Positions 1-9,159 of a stretch of DNA of 64,000 nt are shown in pieces (the stretch's first letter is position 1; the number at the start of each line of letters is the position of its first letter). The notes beneath the pieces were generated by a model, which worked only from the letters and a program-made list of their open reading frames with translations, was not told the DNA's origin and searched no databases. A program made the position numbers and the translations under genes. Where the stretch lies: the NCBI GenBank assembly GCA_040007395.1, contig JBDTVG010000107.1:62001-126000 (forward strand), in the 5' to 3' direction. This DNA comes from DATGFK01 sp040007395 (GTDB lineage Bacteria > Chloroflexota > Anaerolineae > Aggregatilineales > UBA2796).

Positions 1-98
1 TCGTTACGGCGTTAGTGGCGTGGCCTGCCATCGCGTTTATGTTTCTCTTTCGGCGTTTCAAAACACGGCGAATGCTTGCCCAAGGCTGGCAAGCCTAA
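1..98 (+). CDS. C-terminal end of a membrane protein (5' end outside window)
   Basis: Frame 3 is open from the first base and ends at TAA 96-98. The 31 visible residues form a hydrophobic stretch (ALVAWPAIAFMFLF) followed by a basic tail (RRFKTRR). That is the usual end of a last transmembrane helix with a positively charged cytoplasmic tail. It converges on the DinB-like gene, 38 bases away. The family cannot be told from this fragment. The reading is supported only by the open frame and its composition. Confidence 0.5.
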   Translation, partial: VTALVAWPAIAFMFLFRRFKTRRMLAQGWQA

Positions 99-136
99 TC
101 GACTATCATGTTTACAATACGGTAGTTCATCCACCT

Positions 137-625
137 CTATGGATGATCGTACACGTAGAAAATATAATCTTGCGATACTGTTTTGACTCCCAAATCGTTT
201 AATACCCTGAGCAGTTGTGCGCGATGATCTGTACCATGGTTAGCGACGTGAAGTAGCACTTGCCACAGGATAAGATCTTTGTCTTCTCCCTCTGGGAATG
301 GTTTTGTGAATAACATATCGTCGCGCAGATTTTCAAGATAGTCGCGCATAGATTGCTCAACAGTATCCCACTGTGTACGAATAATGTTTCGATCATCAAA
401 TTTAGTGGGATCAAGGAATTCGGGAGTTTCTAGACCTCGTAACCCGCTAAACCATGTATTATCAACGCTCATGAGATGTACGATTTGGTTTCGGGCAGAT
501 CCAGCAGAATAGGCAACTTGTTGAGTAAACTGTTCTTGTGAAAGGGGAGTGATATAGGTGTCCCATATATTGCGATTTTCACTGAAGTGATAATTGTAGA
601 AATGGCGAAAGGCATCTGCGTTCAT
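137..625 (-). CDS. DinB-like (DUF664-type) four-helix metal-binding protein
   Basis: A 162-residue protein with the DinB/YfiT-type layout: helical throughout, an early His in IVHLMSVDNTW (about residue 50), and a C-terminal HVANHGTDHRAQ motif (about 127-138). These histidines are the expected metal ligands of the family. Members are small helical proteins, some being thiol transferases (bacillithiol or mycothiol) and most of unknown role. The length is typical. The gene stands alone, divergent from the HyuA gene downstream, so context does not suggest a substrate. The ATG at 625 gives the full family N-terminus. Confidence 0.85.
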   Translation of the reverse strand: MNADAFRHFYNYHFSENRNIWDTYITPLSQEQFTQQVAYSAGSARNQIVHLMSVDNTWFSGLRGLETPEFLDPTKFDDRNIIRTQWDTVEQSMRDYLENLRDDMLFTKPFPEGEDKDLILWQVLLHVANHGTDHRAQLLRVLNDLGVKTVSQDYIFYVYDHP

Positions 626-744
626 GGCGTAATTGCTCCTCTATACACGCCTGAAAGACATGATAGTACAAGTGTTCTAACAAAAGTCAAGCTAGTGATT
701 GGTATATGCCCCAATTCTGTGAAGTTAACGAGAGATAACATGCT

Positions 745-2736
745 ATGCTGCCTGCTTTCGTCGGAGTAGACATCGGCGGCACATTTACCGATTTGGTGCT
801 GAATGTCGATGGTCATCTAAAGATCTATAAACTATTAAGCACACCCGACGATCCAGCACGGGCGATGCTTGCTGGGTTAGCAGCAGTGAACCCCGAAGGC
901 TTGGCAATGCAAATTTCGCATGGATCAACGGTTGCCACGAATGCGATCCTTGAGCGTAAAGGCGCACGCACTGCTTTGATCACGACACAGGGCTTCCGCG
1001 ATCTACTAGCGATTGGTCGCCAGAATCGCCCTGATCTGTATGCGCTGCAACCGCGTTTGCCCACGCCATTGATCCCGCGTCAATGGTGCTACGAAGTCCC
1101 TGAACGTCTGGATTACACAGGCGTAATCCTCAAACCGCTAAATATAGCTGTGCTGGACACGGTACTCGACGAAATCGTTGCACAAGGGATTGAGTCGGTA
1201 GCGATCTGCTTGCTGTACAGTTATGTCAATCCTGCCCACGAACAGGCTGTTCGGGCGCGAATTCTTGAGCGGGGCTTACTGCAACGCCACCAGATCGCGC
1301 TGTCATGCGAAGTGCTGCCAGAGTTTCGCGAATATGAACGGGCCAGCACCGTTGCCGTTGAAGCCTATGTGCGGCCTGTGATGAGTCGCTATCTTGCGCG
1401 GTTGGAGGAAAAACTGTCGGGCGACAGGCCGCTACGCATCATGAAATCGGATGGCGGCGTAATCAGTGCGCGGCAAGCCCGCGAACAAGCCGTGCAAACC
1501 GTCTTGAGTGGCCCAGCGGCAGGCGTGATTGGCGCGTTCTATCTTGCCAAACAAGCTGGCTATGATCGGATCATTACGCTGGATATTGGTGGGACTTCTA
1601 CCGATGTGGCGCTGTGTCCCGGCGTACCGAGTCGTCGTGCCGAAGCGGAGATCGATGGCTTACCGCTGCGAATTGGCTTGCTGGATATAGAGACAATTGG
1701 CGCGGGCGGTGGTTCGATTGCCCGACTCGATTCTGGGGGAGCACTGCGCGTTGGCCCAGAAAGCGCCGGAGCTGATCCCGGCCCGATAGTCTATGGGCGC
1801 GGCGGGCAGCAGATCACGGTGAGCGATGCTAACGCTGTATTAGGGCGGCTGGATGCTGATCACTTTCTCGGCGGCACGATGGCGCTTGATCTCATTCCGG
1901 CACAGCAGCAGTTGGCGGCATTGGGAACACAGATGGCAACGAGCGCAGAAGCCGCCGCGTTAGGCGTGATCCAGATCGCCAACGTCAACATTGATCGGGC
2001 GATCCGGCGCGTATCGGTGACACGCGGCTACGATCCGCGTGAGTTTACGCTGGTCGCGTTTGGCGGAGCAGGGCCACTCCACGCCTGCGAAGTTGCCGAA
2101 CGACTGGACATTCCGAGTGTGCTGATTCCGCGTTATCCCGGCGTATTGTGTGCGTTCGGCTTACTGGCGGCGGATGTCGTGATTGAGTCTTCTGCACCGA
2201 TTCTACAGCCCGTGACAGCCGATCTTATGCCATCATTGCTTGCTCGCCGTGACTCAATGATCGCACAAGCGCATTCCGATTTGCTGAACGAAGGCATTGC
2301 TGAGAGAGAGATGCAATTCGAGTGTACATTGGATATGCGGTATCGCGGGCAGGCTCATGAACTATCCGTGCCGTTCGATGATGATATTGTGGCGGGTTTT
2401 CACGCGATCCACGCCAGCCGCTATGGTCATGCTATGCCCGAACGTGCCGTTGAGATTGTCAACTTGCGTGTGCAGGCTACCGGACTCGTCGTCAAACCTC
2501 CGCTTACTCCGGCACCATTGATCGTCAATGATGGGCAAGCCGCACTGATCGGTCACAAATCGGTAGTCCTTAAGGATGGCTCACACTCAGTCCCATTGTT
2601 TGACCGTGAACAACTGCAACCCGGCGCACGATTTTCTGGTCCAGCGTTGGTGTTTCAACTGGACAGCACCGTCTTTATCCCGGTGGGTTGGACGGTGCAG
2701 GTGGATGCCTACACCAATTTGATCCTTTCCAAATAG
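745..2736 (+). CDS. hyuA: HyuA-type hydantoinase / 5-oxoprolinase family protein
   Basis: A 663-residue member of the hydantoinase A / oxoprolinase family, which hydrolyses cyclic amides such as hydantoins or 5-oxoproline with ATP, usually together with a HyuB subunit. The N-terminus has the sugar-kinase-like phosphate motif GVDIGGTFTD (residues 7-16). A second ASKHA phosphate motif, LDIGGTSTDVAL, lies near residue 279, and GAGGGSIA near 318. The C-terminal domain (VFQLDSTVFIPVGW) is complete. A HyuB gene normally follows directly, but here the next gene is a penicillin-binding protein, so the partner is elsewhere or absent. Acetone carboxylase beta subunits and N-methylhydantoinases share this fold, so the substrate is open. 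Confidence 0.85.
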   Translation: MLPAFVGVDIGGTFTDLVLNVDGHLKIYKLLSTPDDPARAMLAGLAAVNPEGLAMQISHGSTVATNAILERKGARTALITTQGFRDLLAIGRQNRPDLYALQPRLPTPLIPRQWCYEVPERLDYTGVILKPLNIAVLDTVLDEIVAQGIESVAICLLYSYVNPAHEQAVRARILERGLLQRHQIALSCEVLPEFREYERASTVAVEAYVRPVMSRYLARLEEKLSGDRPLRIMKSDGGVISARQAREQAVQTVLSGPAAGVIGAFYLAKQAGYDRIITLDIGGTSTDVALCPGVPSRRAEAEIDGLPLRIGLLDIETIGAGGGSIARLDSGGALRVGPESAGADPGPIVYGRGGQQITVSDANAVLGRLDADHFLGGTMALDLIPAQQQLAALGTQMATSAEAAALGVIQIANVNIDRAIRRVSVTRGYDPREFTLVAFGGAGPLHACEVAERLDIPSVLIPRYPGVLCAFGLLAADVVIESSAPILQPVTADLMPSLLARRDSMIAQAHSDLLNEGIAEREMQFECTLDMRYRGQAHELSVPFDDDIVAGFHAIHASRYGHAMPERAVEIVNLRVQATGLVVKPPLTPAPLIVNDGQAALIGHKSVVLKDGSHSVPLFDREQLQPGARFSGPALVFQLDSTVFIPVGWTVQVDAYTNLILSK

Positions 2737-2851
2737 GTATTGGTGGGTGGTCGTAGGGTAGGCGATTACGCGGCGATATTCGCTTTATAGGTAAAAGGTG
2801 TAGAATCAACGGACTTTAACGAATTGAAAGACCTGTTTATCAGGAGTCTTG

Positions 2852-5758
2852 ATGTCTGGTTACAACGACCCAAACGCTGATCCACGTCGCTACAATTCCC
2901 CTCCGGCGCAGCAGCCCAGCTCCGCCTACCCACCATCACAATACCCACCTCGGAAGGCAACACGCCGACGGGGACGACTGCGGGTGGCGTGCTTGGGCTG
3001 TGTCGTACTGCTCGTTTCGACGATTACCGTATTGACCTGCACGACCTTGACGATTCTGGCGATTGCCTACAATCAGTATGATCAGCAGTTGAGCGACCAA
3101 CTTCGTAAGAAGGAATCGGAACAAACTCAGTCTTTCCAGACTGCCCGGATCTATGATCGGCGTGGCAACGAACTGCATGAGCTTTTTGGCGAGGGTCGCC
3201 GCACCAAGATCAAACTGGCGGATATGCCCAAGTATCTCATTGATGCCACCATTTCCGTCGAAGACAGCACTTTCTACGATAACCCCGGCGTAGATTGGGT
3301 CGCGATTAGCCGTGCGGGATTGCAATATCTCCAATCTGACTCGAACGGATCAGGTGGCAGCACGATTACGCAGCAGTTGGTACGCAATATCGCTTTTGAC
3401 TATGAATATCGTACCGAACGCTCGGCACGCCGCAAGATCGAAGAAATTTTCATGGCGCTGATCTTGACTCGCGAGAAATCCAAAGATGATATTTTGGAGA
3501 TGTATCTCAACCAAATCTACTACGGCAATCTGGCCTACGGGATTGAAGCAGCCTCGCAAACTTACTTTGGCAAGGCTGCCAAAGACCTAAACCTTGCCGA
3601 AGCTTCGTTGCTGGCAGGCTTGCCGCAAGCCCCCGCCGATCTCGACCCTTTCGCGCCTGATGCGAAAATTCAGGAAGCCGTCTTTGCGCGGCGCAAACTC
3701 GTCCTCAATTATATGGTCGAACGGGGCAAGATTACCCGTGAAGAAGCGACTAACGCATTGTCGCAACCGCTGACCTATGCTAACCCCAACGTCAATCTGC
3801 GTTCGCCACATTTCACGCTCTACGCTGAACAAGAACTCAAGACTCTGTTAGAAGGGCTAAAACTGCCGCCATCGTACCTGACGACCAGCGGCCTAAAGGT
3901 CTACACTACGCTTGACGGAAATTTCCAGACGCTTGCAGAAAATGTCGCCCGCCAACAGATTACCAGCATCAAAGCGGAGCATAACGCCAATAATGCCGCT
4001 GTCGTGATCCTCCAACCCACCACAGGCGAAATTCTGGCAATGGTCGGCAGTGTGAACTACGACGACAGTTCGATTCAGGGACGGGTCAACGTCGCGGTTT
4101 CGCCCAAGCAGCCGGGCAGTGCCATGAAGCCGCTGACTTACGCAGCGGCAATGGAACGCGGCTTTAGCGCCGCTTCGATCCTGTGGGATGTCGATACACA
4201 AATCCAGACCCCTAGCGGTGTGTACCGTCCAGTCAACTATGATAATGGGTATCGCGGCCCGGTACGTGTGCGACAGGCGCTTGCCAATTCGTATAACATC
4301 CCCGCAGTCCAGACTTTGCGCGAAATTGGCGTAGAAACACTGCTCAGTTTTGCCCAGCGAGTGCGGATCAACAGCCTTGGTACAGATGCTTCCAAATATG
4401 GCCTATCGCTGACCCTCGGTGGTGGTGAACTGACTCCACTGGAATTGACCCAAGCTTATACAGTTTTTGCCAACGGCGGTCAGTTGGTTTCTAGCACCTC
4501 TATTCTGTGTGTGGTGGATGGCACGGGCAAGATTGTCTATCAGTACGAGAATGGTTGTCAGGGGCTAGGCAGCAGTGATCCGGCATCGATCAGTACTGGC
4601 GCGACCAGCAAAGCCGTCCTCGACCCGCGCATCGCCTTCGTGATTAGTGACATTCTGGGCGATAACGTCGCCCGCAGTTCAGCAATGGGCGCGAATTCGC
4701 CACTGCGTACCGATGGCATTATCACCTCGGTAAAAACAGGGACAACCAACGATTATCGCGATAACTGGACAATAGGCTATACGCATAATGTCGCGGTAGG
4801 AGTGTGGGTCGGCAATACCGATAGCAGCCCAATGGTGCATACGACGGGACTAACGGGCGCGGCTCCGATCTGGCACGACATTATTACAGGGATCTACAGC
4901 AATCCGTCACTGATGAATACGCTCAAGCGCGGCGGGAATACGATTCCCGATGATCTTGTGCCACCTCAAGGACTGGTCAAGCAGCGCGTGTGCGATCTTA
5001 ACCTGATGCGCGATCCCATAACGGCCTGTCCGAGTGGACGCAACGAATGGTTTCTACAAAGCCCACCGAACGTGCCAGACGCGAACGGCAAGTTGGTTCC
5101 AGCCGCAGCACCTCCTATCGTCCGCCCTTCGGGGAATGGCCCGCTATTAGTCGATGTGGAGCCGGGAATCGTCCAGACCTTCGTACAGCCTATCGATCCA
5201 GCGTTGGCAGCATCGCTGGTTGCCAACCAGCCGAATCAGCCCGTTCCGTTGTACTGTCTGGTTCCGAACGAAGTCAAGGATCAAGTGCCAAGTGCCATGC
5301 CGCAGCTTTTCATCAAGCCGCCGCCATTCCCAGATCAGGCCGCTTCGGCTCGCCTGTGGTCACTCGCCAACCGGATCGCCATTTTGCCAGAGTTCCCGTG
5401 TACCCCTGAGATGTTGGCAAGCCAACCGCCAGCACAGCAGGTCGAGGGGGCAGCCGCCCAAATCACATCACCGCGTCCCAATGATACAGTAACGGGTATG
5501 GTGCAAGTCAGCGGCAGCGCCCTGTGGCCTTCCGGCAAAGCCGTATTCTTCAAGACGGAGATTCAGGGGCCGCAGTTCCCCAATTGGACCACGTTTGGCA
5601 CGACGCATGGCTCACCTGTCGCCAATGGAGTGCTCGATCAATTTGGCGCGGAGGGCTTGCAACCCGGTATTTATAAGCTACGGGTGGCGATTGTGGGGGT
5701 TGATGGCGGCATTCTATTGGCTAGCAGTGAGATACCAGTCAACATCACAGGGCATTAA
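2852..5758 (+). CDS. Class A penicillin-binding protein (PBP1A-like)
   Basis: A 968-residue bifunctional peptidoglycan synthase that polymerises glycan strands and cross-links stem peptides outside the membrane. Order: Pro-rich cytoplasmic tail, one transmembrane helix (about residues 40-70), then a GT51 glycosyltransferase with the catalytic-Glu motif EDSTFYDNPGVDW (about 136) and GGSTITQQLVRN, KDDILEMYLNQIYYGN and AEASLLAGLPQAP. The transpeptidase follows, with SxxK in GSAMKPLTY (about 423), SxN in NSYNIP and KTGT (about 628). A Pro-rich linker leads to a C-terminal Ig-like module (GMVQVSGSALW) seen in several related proteins. ATG 2852 is preferred over TTG 2849 because AGGAG at 2842-2846 sits five bases before it. 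Confidence 0.95.
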   Translation: MSGYNDPNADPRRYNSPPAQQPSSAYPPSQYPPRKATRRRGRLRVACLGCVVLLVSTITVLTCTTLTILAIAYNQYDQQLSDQLRKKESEQTQSFQTARIYDRRGNELHELFGEGRRTKIKLADMPKYLIDATISVEDSTFYDNPGVDWVAISRAGLQYLQSDSNGSGGSTITQQLVRNIAFDYEYRTERSARRKIEEIFMALILTREKSKDDILEMYLNQIYYGNLAYGIEAASQTYFGKAAKDLNLAEASLLAGLPQAPADLDPFAPDAKIQEAVFARRKLVLNYMVERGKITREEATNALSQPLTYANPNVNLRSPHFTLYAEQELKTLLEGLKLPPSYLTTSGLKVYTTLDGNFQTLAENVARQQITSIKAEHNANNAAVVILQPTTGEILAMVGSVNYDDSSIQGRVNVAVSPKQPGSAMKPLTYAAAMERGFSAASILWDVDTQIQTPSGVYRPVNYDNGYRGPVRVRQALANSYNIPAVQTLREIGVETLLSFAQRVRINSLGTDASKYGLSLTLGGGELTPLELTQAYTVFANGGQLVSSTSILCVVDGTGKIVYQYENGCQGLGSSDPASISTGATSKAVLDPRIAFVISDILGDNVARSSAMGANSPLRTDGIITSVKTGTTNDYRDNWTIGYTHNVAVGVWVGNTDSSPMVHTTGLTGAAPIWHDIITGIYSNPSLMNTLKRGGNTIPDDLVPPQGLVKQRVCDLNLMRDPITACPSGRNEWFLQSPPNVPDANGKLVPAAAPPIVRPSGNGPLLVDVEPGIVQTFVQPIDPALAASLVANQPNQPVPLYCLVPNEVKDQVPSAMPQLFIKPPPFPDQAASARLWSLANRIAILPEFPCTPEMLASQPPAQQVEGAAAQITSPRPNDTVTGMVQVSGSALWPSGKAVFFKTEIQGPQFPNWTTFGTTHGSPVANGVLDQFGAEGLQPGIYKLRVAIVGVDGGILLASSEIPVNITGH

Positions 5759-5803
5759 GCGAGTAACCACAGTCGCATCAGACGCTTGAACAGCGTCGTG
5801 CCG

Positions 5804-6274
5804 CTATTTGGGCAGTGAGTCGCCATCAATCGGGTAAGGCGGCACGCGATATTCATCATCCGTGCTGGTATTAAAGTCGGTTACTACCCGCTTTACCCCT
5901 TTGACCCCGCTTGCCGCTTTGGTGATGGTGTCTGGCTGCACGCCTTCGGGCAGTTTCCCAGTGAGGGCGACTGCACCATAGTGAACCCCGGCGACTACCC
6001 CCGGCGGCAGCAGTTGACCCACTGCAAAGCGAATCATCTCATCGTCGTAGAGTTCGGAGCCTTCGCAGCTAACGACCCCCTTGATATTGGGAATGTTATC
6101 GAGCAGCACCTGACGGGCTTGTGGGCTGCGAACATTGCCGACGACCTTGACATGACCATCTACAGATTTAGCGGTAAAGTAACCGCGTGATGCTTTTAGA
6201 GGAGCGAAACTGCGCGTTAGCGCTTCGATCTCCTCTTCTATGTCCACATCGGGACGACGCTCGGTTGGTTGCAT
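5804..6274 (-). CDS. BON-domain protein
   Basis: A 156-residue protein with two short BON-like modules: VDGHVKVVGNVRSP...IKGVVSCEG (about residues 43-75) and a second with VHYGAVALTGKLPEG...VKGVKRVVTDF (about 98-135). BON domains bind phospholipid or interfaces in OsmY and mechanosensitive channel proteins. No signal peptide or membrane segment is visible, so a cytoplasmic role is inferred. ATG 6274 has a GAAGGGA-like ribosome site upstream. The gene converges with the PBP gene; a short GACGCT/AGCGTC hairpin lies between them at 5781-5797. Confidence 0.8.
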   Translation of the reverse strand: MQPTERRPDVDIEEEIEALTRSFAPLKASRGYFTAKSVDGHVKVVGNVRSPQARQVLLDNIPNIKGVVSCEGSELYDDEMIRFAVGQLLPPGVVAGVHYGAVALTGKLPEGVQPDTITKAASGVKGVKRVVTDFNTSTDDEYRVPPYPIDGDSLPK

Positions 6275-6636
6275 GTTAAATATCCCTTCGAGTTTTTAAG
6301 AGAGGCGAAAATAAGCATAATTTTTGCAGCACAACTACGCCTATTGTCACTCGGAGTAGGCTCATTGCCAAGTCCCAGGATCGATCTTCGGGATAATTCT
6401 GTGCAATCCGTACAAGTTATGGTAAGGATCACTGCTCAATTCGTAGCATACATGCAATCAATACTAGAGCATACGAAAAGCCAGAGAGTCAGAAACCATA
6501 TTCCAGAAAAAGGTATAGACTTGGAGTAGCACCTGAACAAAAATCTTCCAAAGGTTGTCTATAGCTTTTCGTATCCCCTGTAATCTTGTGAATTTTTAGG
6601 GGTTCAGATGACAGTCCCTTGAATGACAATCGCTAA
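6275..6636. other. Gap upstream of BON gene and transposase remnant
   Basis: No convincing gene in this 362-base stretch. The one structure seen is a perfect 11-base inverted repeat, ATACGAAAAGC at 6471-6481 and GCTTTTCGTAT at 6564-6574. It bounds about 104 bases, just before the transposase fragment. It could be an old insertion-sequence end or a small non-autonomous element. The short open frames here look like chance. Confidence 0.5.
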
Positions 6637-7089
6637 GTGGACGAGAGGGGCGGCGAACTCGGCTATCAGCGGGTGGATAGCTTGACGTGGACTGAACACG
6701 AAGTTCAGCATGGAAAAACGCTGCACATCAAGGACTTTCCCAAAGCTCATCAGGTGAAACTGTTCCGGTTGGTGCTTTCCTCCAAGCGCACGGACTTTAT
6801 CGCGACCAACGATTTTGCTCAGGAGGCGACCCAAGCTACTCAAGAGGTGTGTGCCTTGCGTTGGAAGATTGAGCCGTTTTACCGAGAGACCAAACAAACC
6901 ACTGGTATTGAAGGCTGTCAGTGTCGTTTGGCACGTATTCAACGCAACCATATCGCTTGGGCCATGCTCATTTGGGTTCGCCTCAAGCAAATCGCTCAAG
7001 AATCGGCTGTTACCATCTATCAGCGTAAACAAGGTTTGTTCAACGATTATATGCGTTCTCAATTGCGCTCACCTGCTATTCAAATGTAG
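6637..7089 (+). pseudogene. Transposase fragment, C-terminal part (DDE, IS4/IS701-like)
   Basis: About 150 residues matching only the C-terminal third of a DDE transposase. The key segment is ALRWKIEPFYRETKQTTG followed by EGCQCRLARIQRNH, which carries the YxxR...E signature of the IS4-like group; the fragment ends in YMRSQLRSPAIQM like full-length relatives. The N-terminal RNase H part, with two of the three acidic residues, is missing. A stop (TAA 6634-6636) lies immediately before the fragment. The apparent GTG start is not a genuine one. This is the decayed right end of an insertion sequence. The exact IS family is uncertain. Confidence 0.75.
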
Positions 7090-7151
7090 TTTGCCTAAGT
7101 CCTACCTATAATAGATTGCATGTGAGACTACTATTTATTGGAGAAATGTTC

Positions 7152-7949
7152 ATGACCAGAATTTTTACGCTGTTGGCGGCTGCACTGCTGATCAGTCTGC
7201 TAGCCTTCGGATCGCACGGTGCTAGCGGGCAAGCCGAAAGTACCGCTGCCGCGACGATGGAAGGCACCGCAGAAGCCATTTCGCTGTCCAACGGCCTGAC
7301 TCTCGAAAACAAGGTGTCGAATGAAGAGACCGCCAAGCCGAAGATCGTGGTCAAGGTCAGCAAGCCAGTGTTAAGCGGGGCGACGGGCGCAGTTGTTGAT
7401 AACTTCAATGCAGCAGTGGATGACATTGTGAAAAAGAGCGTCACCGATTTCAAGACGCAAACCATTCAAGATGAAGCGACTGCTACCCTACCACCAGAAA
7501 TCGCGAGTCTGGGGAGTTTCGTTCAGCTTTCCTACGAAGCCCTGACGACCACCGACAACCTGATTAGCATCAAGTTCACGGTGGGTTTTTACAGTGCAGG
7601 CGCAGCTCATCCGAATGCGTACACTGTCCCGCTTAATTATGACTTAAAGGCGGGGCATGTCTTAGCGTTGGCGGAATTGTTCAAGCCGAATGCTAATTAT
7701 CTAAAAACCATCTCCGACTACTCTATCAAAACGTTAAAAGCTGCCGGAAATCTGGAATTTCCCGAAGGCGCGACCTCTCTCGCAGAAAACTATCAAAGCT
7801 ATAACATCACAGCGGGTGGATTGCAGATCAACTTTGATCCCTATCAGGTCATGCCGTATGCCGCCGGGTTCCAGCAAGTAGTCATTCCATACGAAGCGTT
7901 GAAAGCGATCATCAATCCGGATGGTGCATTGGCACAATTTATGAAGTAG
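7152..7949 (+). CDS. Exported DUF3298-domain protein
   Basis: A 265-residue secreted protein. It has a clear signal peptide (MTRIFTLLAAALLISLLAFG, then a small-residue cleavage region near SGQA) and ends in a DUF3298-like module (FYSAGAAHPNAYTVPLNYDLK, then LFKPNANY and the final YEALKAII), the fold seen in RsiV-like anti-sigma factors and lysozyme-binding proteins. The upstream half (about residues 60-130) looks like the DUF4163-type partner domain. ATG 7152 is chosen because GGAG at 7140-7143 is eight bases before it; the ATG at 7146 is too close. No sigma factor is nearby, so an anti-sigma role has no support here. Confidence 0.75.
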   Translation: MTRIFTLLAAALLISLLAFGSHGASGQAESTAAATMEGTAEAISLSNGLTLENKVSNEETAKPKIVVKVSKPVLSGATGAVVDNFNAAVDDIVKKSVTDFKTQTIQDEATATLPPEIASLGSFVQLSYEALTTTDNLISIKFTVGFYSAGAAHPNAYTVPLNYDLKAGHVLALAELFKPNANYLKTISDYSIKTLKAAGNLEFPEGATSLAENYQSYNITAGGLQINFDPYQVMPYAAGFQQVVIPYEALKAIINPDGALAQFMK

Positions 7950-7975
7950 CTCGAAGCAATGTGGGGTAATCGATC

Positions 7976-8602
7976 ATGAGCGAAGAACGTGAGCCAGTTG
8001 CCCGCCGTTTGGGATTAACTCGCGCCGATGGGGTGGCCTACTACAAACGTGGGTTGAAAGCCTACGAAGACGGCGATCTGGAAAATGCTATCGTCGATCT
8101 TTCGGAGGCGATCTACTATGATCGGGGCTATGCGGAGTATTACAGTACACGCGGTTTGTTCTACGTGGAGAATGAACAAGTAGACGATGCCCGACTTGAC
8201 CTTGACTATGCACTCAAGCTGAACAAGCGCCAATGGTTAGCGCACTATGCGCTAGCGGTTCTCGATTTTCGACATGGTGATTACGACTCCGCTTTGAAGC
8301 ATCTCAGTGAAGCGAGTACGATAAAACCGGATCGGGCGGAGGTCTGGTTTTACCGAGCGGTTACTGAGCATCTCTTGGGCGATGATACACAGGCTGTCAC
8401 CGATATGGAGAAAGCGGAGCGGTTGTTCCCACCGAACGATAAACGCCGCAAAGAAGCGTCAGCGTGGATCAAGGAGTTCAAGAAAACGGTCCTTGCGCCC
8501 GCGCCACGATCTAGCGCGCCGCCGTTAAATTCAGCAAACCCCGCGAATCGTGCTCAACTTCCTGCGCCCGGTTCGTCGGATGGGCCACGCCGCCTGCCGT
8601 AA
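7976..8602 (+). CDS. TPR-repeat protein
   Basis: A 208-residue cytoplasmic protein with about four tetratricopeptide repeats between residues 15 and 160: AYYKRGLKAYEDGDLENAIVD, AEYYSTRGLFYVENEQVDDAR, WLAHYALAVLDFRHGDYDSA and AEVWFYRAVTEHLLGDDTQA. A Pro/Ala/Ser-rich tail of about 40 residues follows. TPRs bind other proteins; the partner is unknown. The gene lies 26 bases after the DUF3298 gene and is probably co-transcribed. Its last 49 bases overlap the opposite-strand membrane protein gene, covering the low-complexity tail of both proteins. Confidence 0.85.
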   Translation: MSEEREPVARRLGLTRADGVAYYKRGLKAYEDGDLENAIVDLSEAIYYDRGYAEYYSTRGLFYVENEQVDDARLDLDYALKLNKRQWLAHYALAVLDFRHGDYDSALKHLSEASTIKPDRAEVWFYRAVTEHLLGDDTQAVTDMEKAERLFPPNDKRRKEASAWIKEFKKTVLAPAPRSSAPPLNSANPANRAQLPAPGSSDGPRRLP

Positions 8603-9003
8603 AAGGCTAATCCTACTGCCAATCCAATCAGCAGCCCCGCCAGTGCCCAAGCGGGCAAGCGGGCTGCTAGCCCACTCAGCAGTGGAAAGGTGTAGTCAGG
8701 ATACAGATGCCCGTGCAGCGAGATTTTCATCAACATCAACAATAGAGTCGCGGCGATGCTGCCCACCCCTGCCAGCGCTCCAATTGCAGCAGCGGTGGGC
8801 AGCCACATCCACGTTGGCAAGGTTCGCTTACCCGTTATGCTGAGGCGAAACAGACCATGCACGATAGTCAGCAGCGCCAATCCAATGCCAAAGACCACGA
8901 CCAGCCAGCCTGTGTCCTCTATAGATAGCCACAAAAAGGCACTGATCCCGTACAGCAGTGTGATCAAAGATAAACGTTTCGGAGATGTAGGCAGTTTGAA
9001 CAC
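8554..9003 (-). CDS. Small multi-pass membrane protein, unknown function
   Basis: A 149-residue protein with four probable transmembrane helices: about residues 12-32 (LITLLYGISAFLWLSI), 33-52 (WLVVVFGIGLALLTIVHG), 67-92 (WLPTAAAIGALAGVGSIAA) and 115-133 (WALAGLLIGLAVGLAFY). A basic/acidic tail follows. The start is GTG 9003 with AGGGG eight bases upstream. I do not recognise the family. Its 3' end overlaps the convergent TPR gene by 49 bases. The hydrophobic pattern makes it more likely real than the competing frames. Confidence 0.6.
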   Translation of the reverse strand: MFKLPTSPKRLSLITLLYGISAFLWLSIEDTGWLVVVFGIGLALLTIVHGLFRLSITGKRTLPTWMWLPTAAAIGALAGVGSIAATLLLMLMKISLHGHLYPDYTFPLLSGLAARLPAWALAGLLIGLAVGLAFYGRRRGPSDEPGAGS

Positions 9004-9159
9004 CCGGTAACCCCTGACAAAAATACTATTGATTACCTATAACAAACTCAATCTAACTTCATTAATAATAGGCCATTTCTATTGATCCAAAATTTATTCT
9101 GTCTTAAACTTAGCCCAACGTAACAGGCTATCGCTATCTGTCTGGAAAGCTAGGAATAC

